36,168 bases of DNA from Oscillospiraceae bacterium (GCA_031255415.1 JAIRSO010000014.1:1-36168), one strand, 5' to 3'. Positions 14,575 to 23,400 are shown, numbered from the stretch's first letter. Numbers and translations are program-made. The notes: generated by a model from the letters alone, not told the origin.

Positions 14575-17500
14575 AATGGAAATCCATACTGCCCAGCGAT
14601 ATATCCCAAGACCGGCTGGAACTGGAGCGCGTCAGCGTTACCCGCGACGGCGGACGGATGCTGATCCGCATTACGTCGTCCGCGTTGTGCGCGCAGAGCG
14701 AATACCTGTCGATCAAGAAGGCGTTCCAGCGCGCTTTCCCGCAGACGCGGGTATCGCTGCGCGTGACCAGCCCCGCGCTGGCTGAATCGTTCCTGCGAAA
14801 CCCCGGAGAGTACACCGCGTTCCTTACCGACTGCCTGTCAAGGCGCAACCCCGGACTGCGCTCTATGCTTGCCAACGCTCTTTGGGAGATCAAGGACGAT
14901 CCGACCGGCGAACGCACGCTGGCATTGACCGCTCAATCCGCCGCCAACCGCGATTATTTTGCCGAAACCGAACTGCCCGCCAGGCTCTCTCGTATGTTGT
15001 GGGAGGTGTTCCGGCTGCGCGCGGCGGTCACTCTGCTTGAGCGCGGCGATCTGGACGAGCAGGCACGCCGGCTGGAATCCCTCCGCGCGCAGAAAATCGA
15101 GGAGGATATAAAGGCCGCGCCGCCTCCCGCTCCCGTTAAGAAACAGGCCGCGCCCGGCCTCGTTCTGCTGGGCCAGAAGATCGGCGCGGACGCGGCGGAC
15201 ATAGAGGCGTTCAACGCCGAGGACGGAGGATCGTCCGGCACGTTCGTGTTTGTAGGCGAGATACTCTCCTGCGATCATCATCCTTTGCGCAACGATATGT
15301 GGATGCTCAACTTCCTGTTAGCCGATAAAACGAGCGCCGCGGCGTGCAAGGCGTTCCTGCGTCCGGGCAAGAAGGATTCTCCCGAAGCCATAGCGTCCGA
15401 GATAACGCCCGGTTTATACGTAAAGGTGCGCGGTTCGTCCGAGATAGATAAATATACCAACGAGCCTGTCTTGATGGTAACCGATATAAACCGCGCGGAG
15501 GACAGGCGCGCCGTCCGCGAGGATACCGCCGACGAGAAGCGGGTTGAGTTGCATCTTCATACGCAGACGTCCAGCATGGACGGGGTGACCTCCGCTGAAA
15601 GGATGATCGAGCAGGCCGCGAAGTGGGGACATCCCGCTATCGCCATAACGGATCACGGTGTGACGCAGGCGTTCCCTGAAGCGTTCGCCGCCGCGAAGAA
15701 GCACGGCATACAGTTCATCCCCGGCATGGAGGGATACCTGTGCGACGAGGCCGAGCTGGTCGTGGACGCTGACTCCCGCCCGCTCGATACCGACATAGTC
15801 ACGCTGGATTTCGAGACGACCGGACTTAGCGCGGAGCATGACCGCGTGGTCGAGATAGGCGCGGTGCGTTCGCGAAGCGGCATGATCCTAGAGGAATACT
15901 CGCGGATGGTCAACCCGTCGATACCTATGCCCGCCGCCGCCAGCCGCGTCAATCATATCACGGACGCGATGCTGGCAGACGCTCCGGCGTTCGGCGAGAT
16001 AGCGCGCGAGTTCGCCGCGTTTCTGGGCGGCAGTCCGATAGCGGCGCACAACGCGCCGTTTGACGCGGCGTTCCTGCGCGCGGAGTTCGCGCGCGTGGGA
16101 ATCGAGTGGAATCAGCCCGTCATTGACACGCTGGCTATGTCCAGGCGGCTGTATCCGCACATGAAAAGCCACAGCCTAGCCGCGCTGTGCAAGCACCTGC
16201 GCGTATCGCTGCGCGACGCTCACCGCGCCGCCAACGACGCTAGGGCTACGTCGAAGGCGCTGGCGCTGATGCTGGATCAATGTCGCGCCAAAGGCGCGAA
16301 TACCCTAGCCGACCTGAACGGACTGCCGGGAGGATCGTCACTGGGGAATAGTTATCATATAACCATATTGGTAAAGAACCAGGACGGCATGACGCGCCTT
16401 AATCGTTTGATATCGGAAGCGCACCTGCGCTACTTCTCGAACCAGAGGCCGCGGATACCGCGCTCGCTGATCAGCCGGATGCGGGAAGGCCTGCTGCTGG
16501 GATCGGCGTGCGAGAGCGGGGAGTTGTATCGCGCCGTGCTCGACGGCAAGGACGACGCGGCGCTGCGCGCTATCGGTTCGTTCTACGATTACTTTGAGAT
16601 AATGCCCGACGGGAATAACGAGTTCCTGATACGCGACGGACGGGTTAAGGATATAGACGCGCTGCGCGATATCAACAGGCGGATCGTCGCGCTGGCGGAA
16701 TCGATGGGCAAGCCCGTAGCCGCGACTGGCGACGCGCACTTTCTTAACCCGGAGGACGCGTGTTACCGCGCCGCGCTGATGGCGAGCAAAGGGTTCAAGG
16801 ACGCGGCGGAGCAGGCTCCGCTTTACTTCCGAACGACGGACGACATGCTCGAACAGTTCGCGTACCTGGGCGCTAAGAAGGCGCGCGAGGTGGTTATAGA
16901 CAACCCGCGCGCGATAGCGCGGTCGCTGGAGCCGGTGCGGCTGTTCCCGGCGCATCCGCAGGGCAAGCAGACGTTCCAGCCCGAATGGCCAGAGGCTGCC
17001 GACGATATAAAGAACCGCGCGTATATCGTCGCGAGGGAGCGCTATGGCGATCCTCTGCCGGAGATAGTCGAGGCGCGGCTCGCGAAGGAGCTTAAGGCGA
17101 TAATCGGCTACGGATTCGCCACTCTATACAGCATCGCGCAGAAACTCGTGGCTAAGTCGCTGGAGGATGGTTATCTGGTTGGATCGCGCGGATCGGTGGG
17201 ATCGTCGCTCGTAGCGACGATGAACGGGATCACCGAGGTCAACCCTTTGCCCCCGCATTATGTCTGCCCGTCGTGCCGGTTTTCGGACTTTGACACGCGC
17301 GGCATAGGCGCGGGCACGGGGGTCGATCTGCCGCCCAAGGACTGCCCGCGTTGCTCGCGCGCGATGAACCGCGACGGTTACGATATCCCCTTCGAGGTGT
17401 TTTTGGGGTTCGAGGGCGACAAAGTGCCCGATATCGACCTGAATTTCTCCGGCGAGTATCAGAGCCAGGCGCATAAAGCGGTGGAGACGCTGTTCGGGGA

Positions 17501-18863
17501 AGGGCATGTGTTCCGCGCCGGGACGATCGGCACGCTCGCCGAAAAGACCGCGCTGTTCATTGTTAATAAATACGCGGAGGAACGCTCGCTGCAGCTGACC
17601 GAGGCGGAGAAGCGCCGTCTCGCGCTGGGATGCGTGGGCGTGAAGCGGACCACGGGTCAGCATCCGGGCGGGATGGTCGTGCTGCCTAAGGGTTATGACA
17701 TATGCCAGTTCACGGCGGTTCAGCGTCCGGCAGACGATATGGGCAGCGGCACGGTGACAACGCACTACGACTTCGCGTCGATGCACGACATATTGGTAAA
17801 ACTGGACATACTCGGACACGACGATCCGACCATGATCCGCATGCTGGAAGATCTGACAGGCGTGAGCGCGCGAGAGATCCCGCTCAACGATCAAAAGGTG
17901 ATGAGCCTGTTCACTTCCACCGAGGCGCTGGGCATTGAGGAAGGCGATCTGGATACTGCGGTCGGCACGTATGGGATACCGGAGTTCGGGACGCGGTTCG
18001 TAAGGCAGATGCTCGAGGAGACCAAGCCCGCCACGATGGACGAGTTGGTTCGTATATCAGGGTTGTCGCACGGCACGGACGTTTGGTCGGGCAACGCGCG
18101 GGATCTGGTTCAGTCCGGCACGGCGGCGCTTCGCGAGTGCATCTGTACCCGCGAAGACATTATGAACTACCTAATATCCAGCGGCGTGGACACTAAGACG
18201 GCCTTCGACACGATGGAGTCGGTGCGCAAGGGCAAAGGGCTTAAACCGGATATGGAAAAGGCTATGATCGACGCGCGTGTGCCCGGCTGGATCATGGATT
18301 CGTGCCGGAAGATAAAGTATATGTTCCCGAAAGGGCACGCGGTGGCGTATGTGACGATGGCGCTGCGCATCGGCTGGTTCAAGGTGTATAAGCCTGAGGC
18401 GTATTACTGCGCGTATTTCTCGATCAGGGCGGTCGGGTTTGACGCGTCGGTGATGCTGGCGCCGCCGGACGGCTTGCGCGCGAGGCTGGACAGCCTCAAC
18501 GAGCATCCGCGCGATCTGACCGCGAGGGATAAGGATCAGATAACGATGCTGGAACTCGCGCTGGAGATGAACCTGCGCGGTATCCGTTTCCTGCCCGTGG
18601 ATCTATATGAATCGGCGGCGGGGACGTTCCAGATAGAGGCGGGTGGGATACGTCCGCCCTTGACCGCGATAGCGGGGGTCGGATTGTCGGCGGCGCAGGC
18701 TATCGCCGCAGCGAGGAGCGAGAGGCCGTTTGTATCGGCGGAGGATCTGCACGCGCGCACCCGCGTAACGTCGTCGATAATGGATCTTCTGCGCGCGCAG
18801 GGGTGCCTAAACGGACTGCCGGAGACCAGCCAAATGAATCTATTCGACGCGATGCTGGCTTGA
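14571..18863 (+). CDS. polC: DNA polymerase III alpha subunit, PolC type
   Basis: A 1430-residue replicative polymerase of the Gram-positive PolC class. The N-terminal region and OB domain come first. Next is a PHP domain starting near residue 323 (VELHLHTQTSSMDG, ITDHGV), interrupted as usual by the 3'-5' proofreading exonuclease (TLDFETTGL near 408, HNAPFDAAF, HRAANDARA near 550). GSRGSVGSSLV (about 870) and a four-Cys zinc motif (CPSC near 898, CPRC near 924) precede the catalytic PDIDLNFSGEYQ (about 955). FPKGHAVAYV and the C-terminal helix-hairpin-helix-like region complete it. The start ATG 14571 overlaps the ispG stop; the same frame is open upstream, but that part is an ispG shadow. 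It probably ends the operon, since a new promoter begins at its stop codon. Confidence 0.96.
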   Translation: MKWKSILPSDISQDRLELERVSVTRDGGRMLIRITSSALCAQSEYLSIKKAFQRAFPQTRVSLRVTSPALAESFLRNPGEYTAFLTDCLSRRNPGLRSMLANALWEIKDDPTGERTLALTAQSAANRDYFAETELPARLSRMLWEVFRLRAAVTLLERGDLDEQARRLESLRAQKIEEDIKAAPPPAPVKKQAAPGLVLLGQKIGADAADIEAFNAEDGGSSGTFVFVGEILSCDHHPLRNDMWMLNFLLADKTSAAACKAFLRPGKKDSPEAIASEITPGLYVKVRGSSEIDKYTNEPVLMVTDINRAEDRRAVREDTADEKRVELHLHTQTSSMDGVTSAERMIEQAAKWGHPAIAITDHGVTQAFPEAFAAAKKHGIQFIPGMEGYLCDEAELVVDADSRPLDTDIVTLDFETTGLSAEHDRVVEIGAVRSRSGMILEEYSRMVNPSIPMPAAASRVNHITDAMLADAPAFGEIAREFAAFLGGSPIAAHNAPFDAAFLRAEFARVGIEWNQPVIDTLAMSRRLYPHMKSHSLAALCKHLRVSLRDAHRAANDARATSKALALMLDQCRAKGANTLADLNGLPGGSSLGNSYHITILVKNQDGMTRLNRLISEAHLRYFSNQRPRIPRSLISRMREGLLLGSACESGELYRAVLDGKDDAALRAIGSFYDYFEIMPDGNNEFLIRDGRVKDIDALRDINRRIVALAESMGKPVAATGDAHFLNPEDACYRAALMASKGFKDAAEQAPLYFRTTDDMLEQFAYLGAKKAREVVIDNPRAIARSLEPVRLFPAHPQGKQTFQPEWPEAADDIKNRAYIVARERYGDPLPEIVEARLAKELKAIIGYGFATLYSIAQKLVAKSLEDGYLVGSRGSVGSSLVATMNGITEVNPLPPHYVCPSCRFSDFDTRGIGAGTGVDLPPKDCPRCSRAMNRDGYDIPFEVFLGFEGDKVPDIDLNFSGEYQSQAHKAVETLFGEGHVFRAGTIGTLAEKTALFIVNKYAEERSLQLTEAEKRRLALGCVGVKRTTGQHPGGMVVLPKGYDICQFTAVQRPADDMGSGTVTTHYDFASMHDILVKLDILGHDDPTMIRMLEDLTGVSAREIPLNDQKVMSLFTSTEALGIEEGDLDTAVGTYGIPEFGTRFVRQMLEETKPATMDELVRISGLSHGTDVWSGNARDLVQSGTAALRECICTREDIMNYLISSGVDTKTAFDTMESVRKGKGLKPDMEKAMIDARVPGWIMDSCRKIKYMFPKGHAVAYVTMALRIGWFKVYKPEAYYCAYFSIRAVGFDASVMLAPPDGLRARLDSLNEHPRDLTARDKDQITMLELALEMNLRGIRFLPVDLYESAAGTFQIEAGGIRPPLTAIAGVGLSAAQAIAAARSERPFVSAEDLHARTRVTSSIMDLLRAQGCLNGLPETSQMNLFDAMLA

Positions 18864-18888
18864 TATTAAGGCGTGATATCGATATAAT
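18860..18888 (+). promoter_or_regulatory. Promoter of the MATE gene, overlapping the polC stop
   Basis: TTGATA (18860-18865), a 17-base spacer and a perfect TATAAT (18883-18888). The -35 box includes the TGA stop of polC. The predicted start falls at a CCGCGC/GCGCGG hairpin (18893-18908), giving the mRNA a structured 5' end. Confidence 0.75.
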
Positions 18889-18926
18889 CCTCCCGCGCGT
18901 GCGCGCGGCTGAAAGGACTGATTCCC

Positions 18927-20333
18927 ATGGACCAATCGGAAAAGCCCGGCGGGCGGACTAGGAACGATCTGACCAGCGGCGGGATACTTAACAAACTGCT
19001 CCTAGTCGCGCTGCCCATCATGGGCACGCAGCTCATACAGATGTCGTATAACCTGACCGATATGTTCTGGTTGGGACGGCTGAGCACGGGCGCTGTCGCG
19101 GCCTCGGGCACGAGCGGGATGCTGATGTGGCTGTCCATGGCGCTGATGATGGTGGGCCGGATGGGCGCGGAGATAGGCGTATCGCAGCATCTGGGCATGG
19201 GCGATCCGCAGACCGCGCGCAGGTACAGCGAAAACTCGGTTATGACGGCGTTCGCGCTGGGCGCGGCATACGGGCTGGCGATGATCGTGTTCCGCCGCCA
19301 GCTGGTGAGGTTCTTCAATATCCAGGAGCCTGAAGTGGTCGCGATGGCGGAGTCGTATCTGGCGCTGGTGGGGATCGGGATACCGTTCTCGTTTGTAACG
19401 TCGGCGCTGGTGGGTACGTTCAACGCGGCGGGCAACTCGCGCGTGCCGTTCATGGTGAACGCGACGGGTTTGGCGATAAACATGATACTCGATCCGATCA
19501 TGATATTCCCGATGAAGATGAATCTCGCGGGAGCCGCCGCAGCGACCGTTATAGCCCAGGTCGCGTCGTGCTCGATGCTGATGTACCTGACGCTGCGCGG
19601 GAAGCGCAGGCCGTTCGAGCGTTACCACGCGTTATCGAAACCCGATCTCAAGATACTCAAGCGTATTGTGAAGTGGGCGGCTCCGATATGCGCGGAGAGC
19701 GCGTTTTTTACGTTTACATCGATGCTGACCAGCAGGATGGTCTCGCCTTTTGGCGAGATAGCGCTGGCGGTGAGCAGGGTCGGCTCGCAGATAGAGTCGC
19801 TGACTTGGCTGATAGGCGGCGGGTTCAGCACCGCGCTGGTGTCGTTCATGGGCCAGAACTACGGCGCGGGGAAATGGACCAGGATAAGGCGCGGCTTTAA
19901 TATATCCATATGGACGATGACGATATACGGAATCGCCGTTACCGCGTTATTGCTGACGGCGGGCGGCGCGTTGTTCTGGGTGTTTCTGCCGGACTCGGAG
20001 GTTATGGATCTAGGGGTAATGTTTATGCGGGTGCTGGCGTTCTGCCAGCTGCCGCAGTGCCTGGAGGCCGTATCCAGCGGTACGTTCCGGGGCACGGGGC
20101 GCACGCTGCCCGGGTCGACGGTGAGCGTGCTGACCAATATACTGCGCGTGGCGCTAGCGGCGGTCGGGGTGAGGATATGGGGCGTTGTGGGCGTGTGGGG
20201 CGCGATAAGCCTGACCGCCGCGCTCAGAGGGTTCGCGTCGCTAACGTGGTACTTGATCGAGGCGCGTAAACAACCCGCGCGGGACGTGCCGCCGATAACG
20301 TCGCGGCCGGGGGAAGCGGTTCCGGCGGATTGA
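18927..20333 (+). CDS. MATE family multidrug/cation efflux transporter
   Basis: A 468-residue membrane protein of the MATE/NorM-DinF superfamily with twelve predicted helices in two similar halves, the usual size. The N-terminus GGILNKLLLVALPIMGTQLIQMSYNLTDMFW is typical of the clostridial branch, and LVGTFNAAGNSRVPFMVN near 160-180 and FRGTGRTLPG near 390 are conserved repeats in the two halves. It exports drugs or cationic metabolites using a Na+ or H+ gradient; the substrate cannot be told. Its own promoter overlaps the polC stop and AAAGGA precedes the ATG, so it is likely a separate unit ending at the hairpin at 20361-20384. Confidence 0.93.
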   Translation: MDQSEKPGGRTRNDLTSGGILNKLLLVALPIMGTQLIQMSYNLTDMFWLGRLSTGAVAASGTSGMLMWLSMALMMVGRMGAEIGVSQHLGMGDPQTARRYSENSVMTAFALGAAYGLAMIVFRRQLVRFFNIQEPEVVAMAESYLALVGIGIPFSFVTSALVGTFNAAGNSRVPFMVNATGLAINMILDPIMIFPMKMNLAGAAAATVIAQVASCSMLMYLTLRGKRRPFERYHALSKPDLKILKRIVKWAAPICAESAFFTFTSMLTSRMVSPFGEIALAVSRVGSQIESLTWLIGGGFSTALVSFMGQNYGAGKWTRIRRGFNISIWTMTIYGIAVTALLLTAGGALFWVFLPDSEVMDLGVMFMRVLAFCQLPQCLEAVSSGTFRGTGRTLPGSTVSVLTNILRVALAAVGVRIWGVVGVWGAISLTAALRGFASLTWYLIEARKQPARDVPPITSRPGEAVPAD

Positions 20334-20360
20334 CGGTGGAAAACGTTGTTGCATAATAAA

Positions 20361-20384
20361 GGCGCGGCTGTGTGCGGCCGCGCC
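20361..20384. terminator. Two-way terminator hairpin
   Basis: GGCGCGGC (20361-20368) pairs with GCCGCGCC (20377-20384). A T-rich stretch follows on the plus strand, and TTTATTAT follows on the minus strand. It lies between the convergent MATE gene and the Phd-like tailed protein gene, so it probably serves both. Confidence 0.65.
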
Positions 20385-20391
20385 TTCTATA

Positions 20392-21093
20392 TTATTTCTT
20401 TGCTGCCTTGACCGTCTTGGCTTTGGTTTCCGGCGCGGCTGGTTTGGTTTTCTTCGCGGCCTTCACGGGCGGCACTACGGCGGGCTGCGACGTCTTGACG
20501 GGTTTGGCTTTCGCCGGCTCGACCGCCGGTATGACGACCGTCGGTTTCTTGCGCGACTTGCGCGCCGACTCGGGCGCCGCGGCAACGTCCGAAGGCTTGA
20601 CGGGCTCTTTCGCGGGCACGTATGGTTTGGAAGGCTTCTTGACCGGATGCGGCTTGGGTTTCGCTTCCTCCGCTTGCGCGGGCGCGGGCTTTGGCGCTCG
20701 GGTGACAGCCTTCGTCGGAGTCGGCGCGGCCTTGACGGGCTTGTTCGCCGACGCTTTCGAGGTCTTTACGGCGGGCACTGCTCGATCCTCCGTCTTATCG
20801 GTCGGCGGCGCGGCTGGTTTTCTCCCCGCTGGCTGTATATTTTTTACGGGTACCCTCGCGGGCGCTGTTGCGGATTCCTTTACGGGCGCTTTAACGGATT
20901 CCTTTACGGGCGCTTTTACGGGTTCTTTTACGGGCGATTTAACGGGTTCGGCCTTGGCGGGTTCCTCGCCGTCGCCGACCGCCGACATCTTTACCACGAC
21001 TTTGCCGTATTTCAACAGGTAGATATCCTCCTGCTCGACTTTCGTTAGGTATTGTTTGATATTCTTTTTGAAATCGGTTACGGTAAGCTTCAT
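20392..21093 (-). CDS. Phd/YefM-like domain fused to a histone H1-like Lys/Pro/Ala tail
   Basis: A 233-residue protein in two parts. Residues 1-40 (MKLTVTDFKKNIKQYL, EDIYLLKYGKVVVKM) look like the DNA-binding half of Phd/YefM antitoxins. From about 44 to the end the chain is a low-complexity tail of Lys, Pro, Ala and Val, with xPVK motifs including one SPVK, and it ends KTVKAAKK. Such tails resemble eukaryotic H1 and bacterial H1-like nucleoid proteins, which bind DNA by charge. No toxin gene is adjacent and the usual acidic toxin-binding C-terminus is absent. AAGGAGG precedes the ATG. I infer a DNA-binding or nucleoid-associated protein derived from an antitoxin domain; a cell-wall-spanning tail is less likely because no signal peptide is seen. 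Confidence 0.75.
   Translation of the reverse strand: MKLTVTDFKKNIKQYLTKVEQEDIYLLKYGKVVVKMSAVGDGEEPAKAEPVKSPVKEPVKAPVKESVKAPVKESATAPARVPVKNIQPAGRKPAAPPTDKTEDRAVPAVKTSKASANKPVKAAPTPTKAVTRAPKPAPAQAEEAKPKPHPVKKPSKPYVPAKEPVKPSDVAAAPESARKSRKKPTVVIPAVEPAKAKPVKTSQPAVVPPVKAAKKTKPAAPETKAKTVKAAKK
20872..20943 (-). repeat. Three 24-bp tandem units inside the tail-coding region
   Basis: Units at 20872-20895, 20896-20919 and 20920-20943 differ at only a few positions. On the minus strand they encode VKSPVKEP, VKAPVKES and VKAPVKES. The period of eight codons shows that the tail grew by in-frame duplication. Confidence 0.85.
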
Positions 21094-21225
21094 CCGGCCA
21101 TCCTCCTTAACATACAGGAAGCGTCATAAATTGCTCTATTTTGAAGGTATGCCGTGTTCGGAGGATTATTCATAGCAAGTAAACATTTCGCGCGTTCTTT
21201 TTGAATGGGACGCGCCATAAAATAT

Positions 21226-21241
21226 ACATACGGGGGTATGT
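21226..21241 (+). promoter_or_regulatory. Palindrome upstream of the SPOR-protein gene
   Basis: ACATAC (21226-21231) and GTATGT (21236-21241) form a perfect inverted repeat around GGGG. A TATACT (21256-21261) lies 14 bases downstream and could be a -10 box, but no matching -35 is present. The palindrome covers the -35 region, so it may be an activator or repressor site. Confidence 0.4.
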
Positions 21242-21283
21242 CCATCCCGCGCGGCTATACTCTTCCTTAGGGAGGTATCATAC

Positions 21284-22159
21284 ATGATCCGCAGCAAGCA
21301 GTTCCCCGCCAGGCCGTCTGGCTCCAGGGTGGGAGTCGTCCTACTTCTGATCGCGCTGGTGTTCGCGTGCGTCGCGGTGTTAAGCTCGAAGGCGGGGTTC
21401 CCCTTGCTCTCGTTCGAGCCGCTCGTCGCGCTGACGCGTTACCTGCCGTTCGTCAATCCCCAACCCAGCCTCCCGCCTCTGGACTCGCCGCCCAACGCGT
21501 CGTCGTCGTTTGAGAACACGCTCACGCTCGAGCGTCAATCATGGTACGCCATCCAGGTCGGCGCTTACGATACGCAGGACGCTGCGGCTGAAGCCGCCGC
21601 TACGCTTCGCGCGCGGGGAGGCGCGGGCTATGTGATCCAGGACGGCGCGTACCGGCTCCTTGTCGCGTGCTATCCTTCCAGAGCCGAGGCGGAGGAGGTA
21701 ATGAACCGCCTCGTCTCGTCCGGCGAATACGGCGCGTCCGCGATCTACCGCCTGAACGCCGACGAGATGATCATCTCCCTGATAGCCACGCCCTTGCAAG
21801 CGTCCGCGTTAAGCCAGGCCTACTCGCTTCTGCCGGAGATGATTCAAGAGCTGTCGCGGCTCGCGCTCGCGCTTGACCGAGGCTCCATGGACGCGTCCGC
21901 CGTACGCGCCAGCGCGGGCACGAGCATGAACCGCGCCAAGCAATTGCTATCCACGATGGATCTGGCCATCACCGATCCGCGCCCCGACATAGTGCGCGAA
22001 CTGCGCGCTCTGCTTGAGACCGCCGCCGCCACGATGGAACAAATCGTGCATTCGGACAGCGGCGCACTTCCACTTTCGTCCCAGATCAAGTATAATCATG
22101 TTGACCTGCTGTGGCGGTACGTCCAGTATGTGAAGCGCATGTCCGCGCTAGGCGCGTGA
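21284..22159 (+). CDS. Membrane-anchored SPOR-domain protein
   Basis: A 291-residue protein with a short cytoplasmic N-terminus and one membrane helix (about 17-36: VGVVLLLIALVFACVAVL). A proline-rich linker leads to a SPOR domain (about 84-155: SWYAIQVGAYDTQDAAAEAA, then YRLLVACYPSRAEAEEVM). The C-terminal 120 residues are mostly helical and not recognised. SPOR domains bind denuded peptidoglycan strands, often at division or sporulation septa, so the protein should face the wall. The ribosome site GGAGG precedes the ATG. It heads a run of genes that continues into the DRTGG/kinase/PHP set with only 33 bases between, which hints at a shared wall- or envelope-linked function. Confidence 0.85.
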   Translation: MIRSKQFPARPSGSRVGVVLLLIALVFACVAVLSSKAGFPLLSFEPLVALTRYLPFVNPQPSLPPLDSPPNASSSFENTLTLERQSWYAIQVGAYDTQDAAAEAAATLRARGGAGYVIQDGAYRLLVACYPSRAEAEEVMNRLVSSGEYGASAIYRLNADEMIISLIATPLQASALSQAYSLLPEMIQELSRLALALDRGSMDASAVRASAGTSMNRAKQLLSTMDLAITDPRPDIVRELRALLETAAATMEQIVHSDSGALPLSSQIKYNHVDLLWRYVQYVKRMSALGA

Positions 22160-22192
22160 GGGTGCTTGAATGATTTGGGTGAGGTGGCGAAA

Positions 22193-22552
22193 TTGACCAT
22201 CGGTACTATAAGGGATCTGCTGTCCGCGGAGGTGTTGGCTGGGGAGGGCCTAATGGAACTGGAGATCCGCTCCGCTTGCGGGTCTGATCTGATGAGCGAC
22301 GTGCTCATGTTTGTCAAGGAAAACACCGTGCTGATCACCGGGCTTGTTAACCCGCAGGTGGTTCGCACGGCTGAGATGCTTGACGTTAGCTGTATCGTGT
22401 TCGCAAGGGGCAAGCGCCCGCCAAGCGACATGATAGCGATGGCCAACGAGCGCGGCATCGCGATGCTCGCCACATGCGAGACGATGTACGTGGCGTGCGG
22501 ACTGCTGTATAGAGGCGGTCTGCCCGGTTCGCCCAAGCGAGGCGAGGAATGA
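22193..22552 (+). CDS. DRTGG-domain protein, first copy
   Basis: A 119-residue protein of the DRTGG family, a Rossmann-like small domain related to the N-terminus of HPr kinase and often tied to CBS domains. Family features are TIGTIRDLLSAEVLAGE, SACGSDLMSDVLMFV, the LITGLVNPQVVRTAEML core and CIVFARGKRPP. The start is taken as TTG 22193, five bases after GAGGTGG; TTG 22166, nine codons upstream, has a poorly placed ribosome site. The stop overlaps the kinase-like gene by four bases. Function is unknown; it probably senses a ligand or docks with the kinase. Confidence 0.85.
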   Translation: MTIGTIRDLLSAEVLAGEGLMELEIRSACGSDLMSDVLMFVKENTVLITGLVNPQVVRTAEMLDVSCIVFARGKRPPSDMIAMANERGIAMLATCETMYVACGLLYRGGLPGSPKRGEE

Positions 22553-23031
22553 GCGCGAACGAGCGCGGGCAGTGCCCGCCGCACGGTACCAGGCCTCCCG
22601 AACCCTCCGATCAAGCTCTGCGAGAACTGCACCGCGTTGACGCGGGGGATTTCTCAACGGCGGGCGAAGCCTCCGCGTCGATCAAGCGCGTACTGCGCAG
22701 GATGGGTATCGATCCGGACGTTATCCGCCGCGTCTCCGTCGCGTCTTACGAGGTGGAGATCAACCTGGTCATCCACTCTTTCGGCGGCACGATGGAGATG
22801 ATACTCGACGGGGACTGGCTAACCATCGTATCGCGCGATACGGGCCCGGGCATCGAGGACGTCAGCCTCGCGATGACGGAGGGCTGGTCCACGGCTACCG
22901 AGGAGGTCCGCGAGAAGGGATTCGGCGCGGGCATGGGACTGCCCAACGTCAAGCGCAACACGGATTATTTTGATATAGTATCGCGCGCCGGGGTAGGCAC
23001 CACGATGCGCATGGGCTTTAAAATACAATAA
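22549..23031 (+). CDS. SpoIIAB/RsbW-like ATP-binding (anti-sigma-type) protein
   Basis: A 160-residue GHKL ATPase-fold protein. The N-box is in SYEVEINLVIHS (about 67-78), the G1 motif is DTGPGIED (about 98-105), and the G2 region is GFGAGMGLPNVKRN (about 124-137). This is the layout of SpoIIAB, RsbW and related serine kinases that hold sigma factors or phosphorylate partner proteins. The first 30 residues are polar and Pro-rich and not part of the fold. It is coupled to the upstream DRTGG gene (ATGA) and followed by a second one. No sigma factor or STAS anti-anti-sigma gene is nearby, so its partner is probably one of the DRTGG proteins; this is inference. Confidence 0.88.
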   Translation: MSANERGQCPPHGTRPPEPSDQALRELHRVDAGDFSTAGEASASIKRVLRRMGIDPDVIRRVSVASYEVEINLVIHSFGGTMEMILDGDWLTIVSRDTGPGIEDVSLAMTEGWSTATEEVREKGFGAGMGLPNVKRNTDYFDIVSRAGVGTTMRMGFKIQ

Positions 23032-23042
23032 GGGGTACCGTT

Positions 23043-23399
23043 ATGGCAGTTACGCTGAACGAACTGAAGGACGCTCTCAATCTGACGGAGCTTACCGCCT
23101 CCCCCGATCTATCGCGGACGGTGGAATCCGGATACTGCTGCGATCTGCTGAGTTGGGTGCTGGCGCGCGGCGCGCAGGGTATGGCCTGGATCACCGTGCA
23201 GACGCACATGAACGCGGTTGCTATCGCGACATTGCTGGACATGTCCTGCGTGATCCTCCCGGACAACATACAGCCCGAACCGGACACTCTCGCCAAGGCC
23301 GGAGAGGAAGGGGTCGCCGTGTTCGTATCGCCGGACAACGCTTACGCTATCTGCGGAAAGATGTGGGCGATGGGCATACCGGCGGCGGCTAAGGGCTGA
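23043..23399 (+). CDS. DRTGG-domain protein, second copy
   Basis: A 118-residue member of the same family as the first DRTGG protein but clearly diverged: TLNELKDALNLTELTA, SGYCCDLLSWVLARG, the typical AWITVQTHMNAVAIATLLDMSC core, then VFVSPDNAYAICGKM. It belongs to the branch that sits after the kinase in clostridial clusters. It starts 11 bases after the kinase stop, with AGGGG as ribosome site. Its stop lies one base before the PHP gene. The pair flanking one ATPase suggests a small signalling complex. Confidence 0.85.
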   Translation: MAVTLNELKDALNLTELTASPDLSRTVESGYCCDLLSWVLARGAQGMAWITVQTHMNAVAIATLLDMSCVILPDNIQPEPDTLAKAGEEGVAVFVSPDNAYAICGKMWAMGIPAAAKG

Positions 23400-23400
23400 C

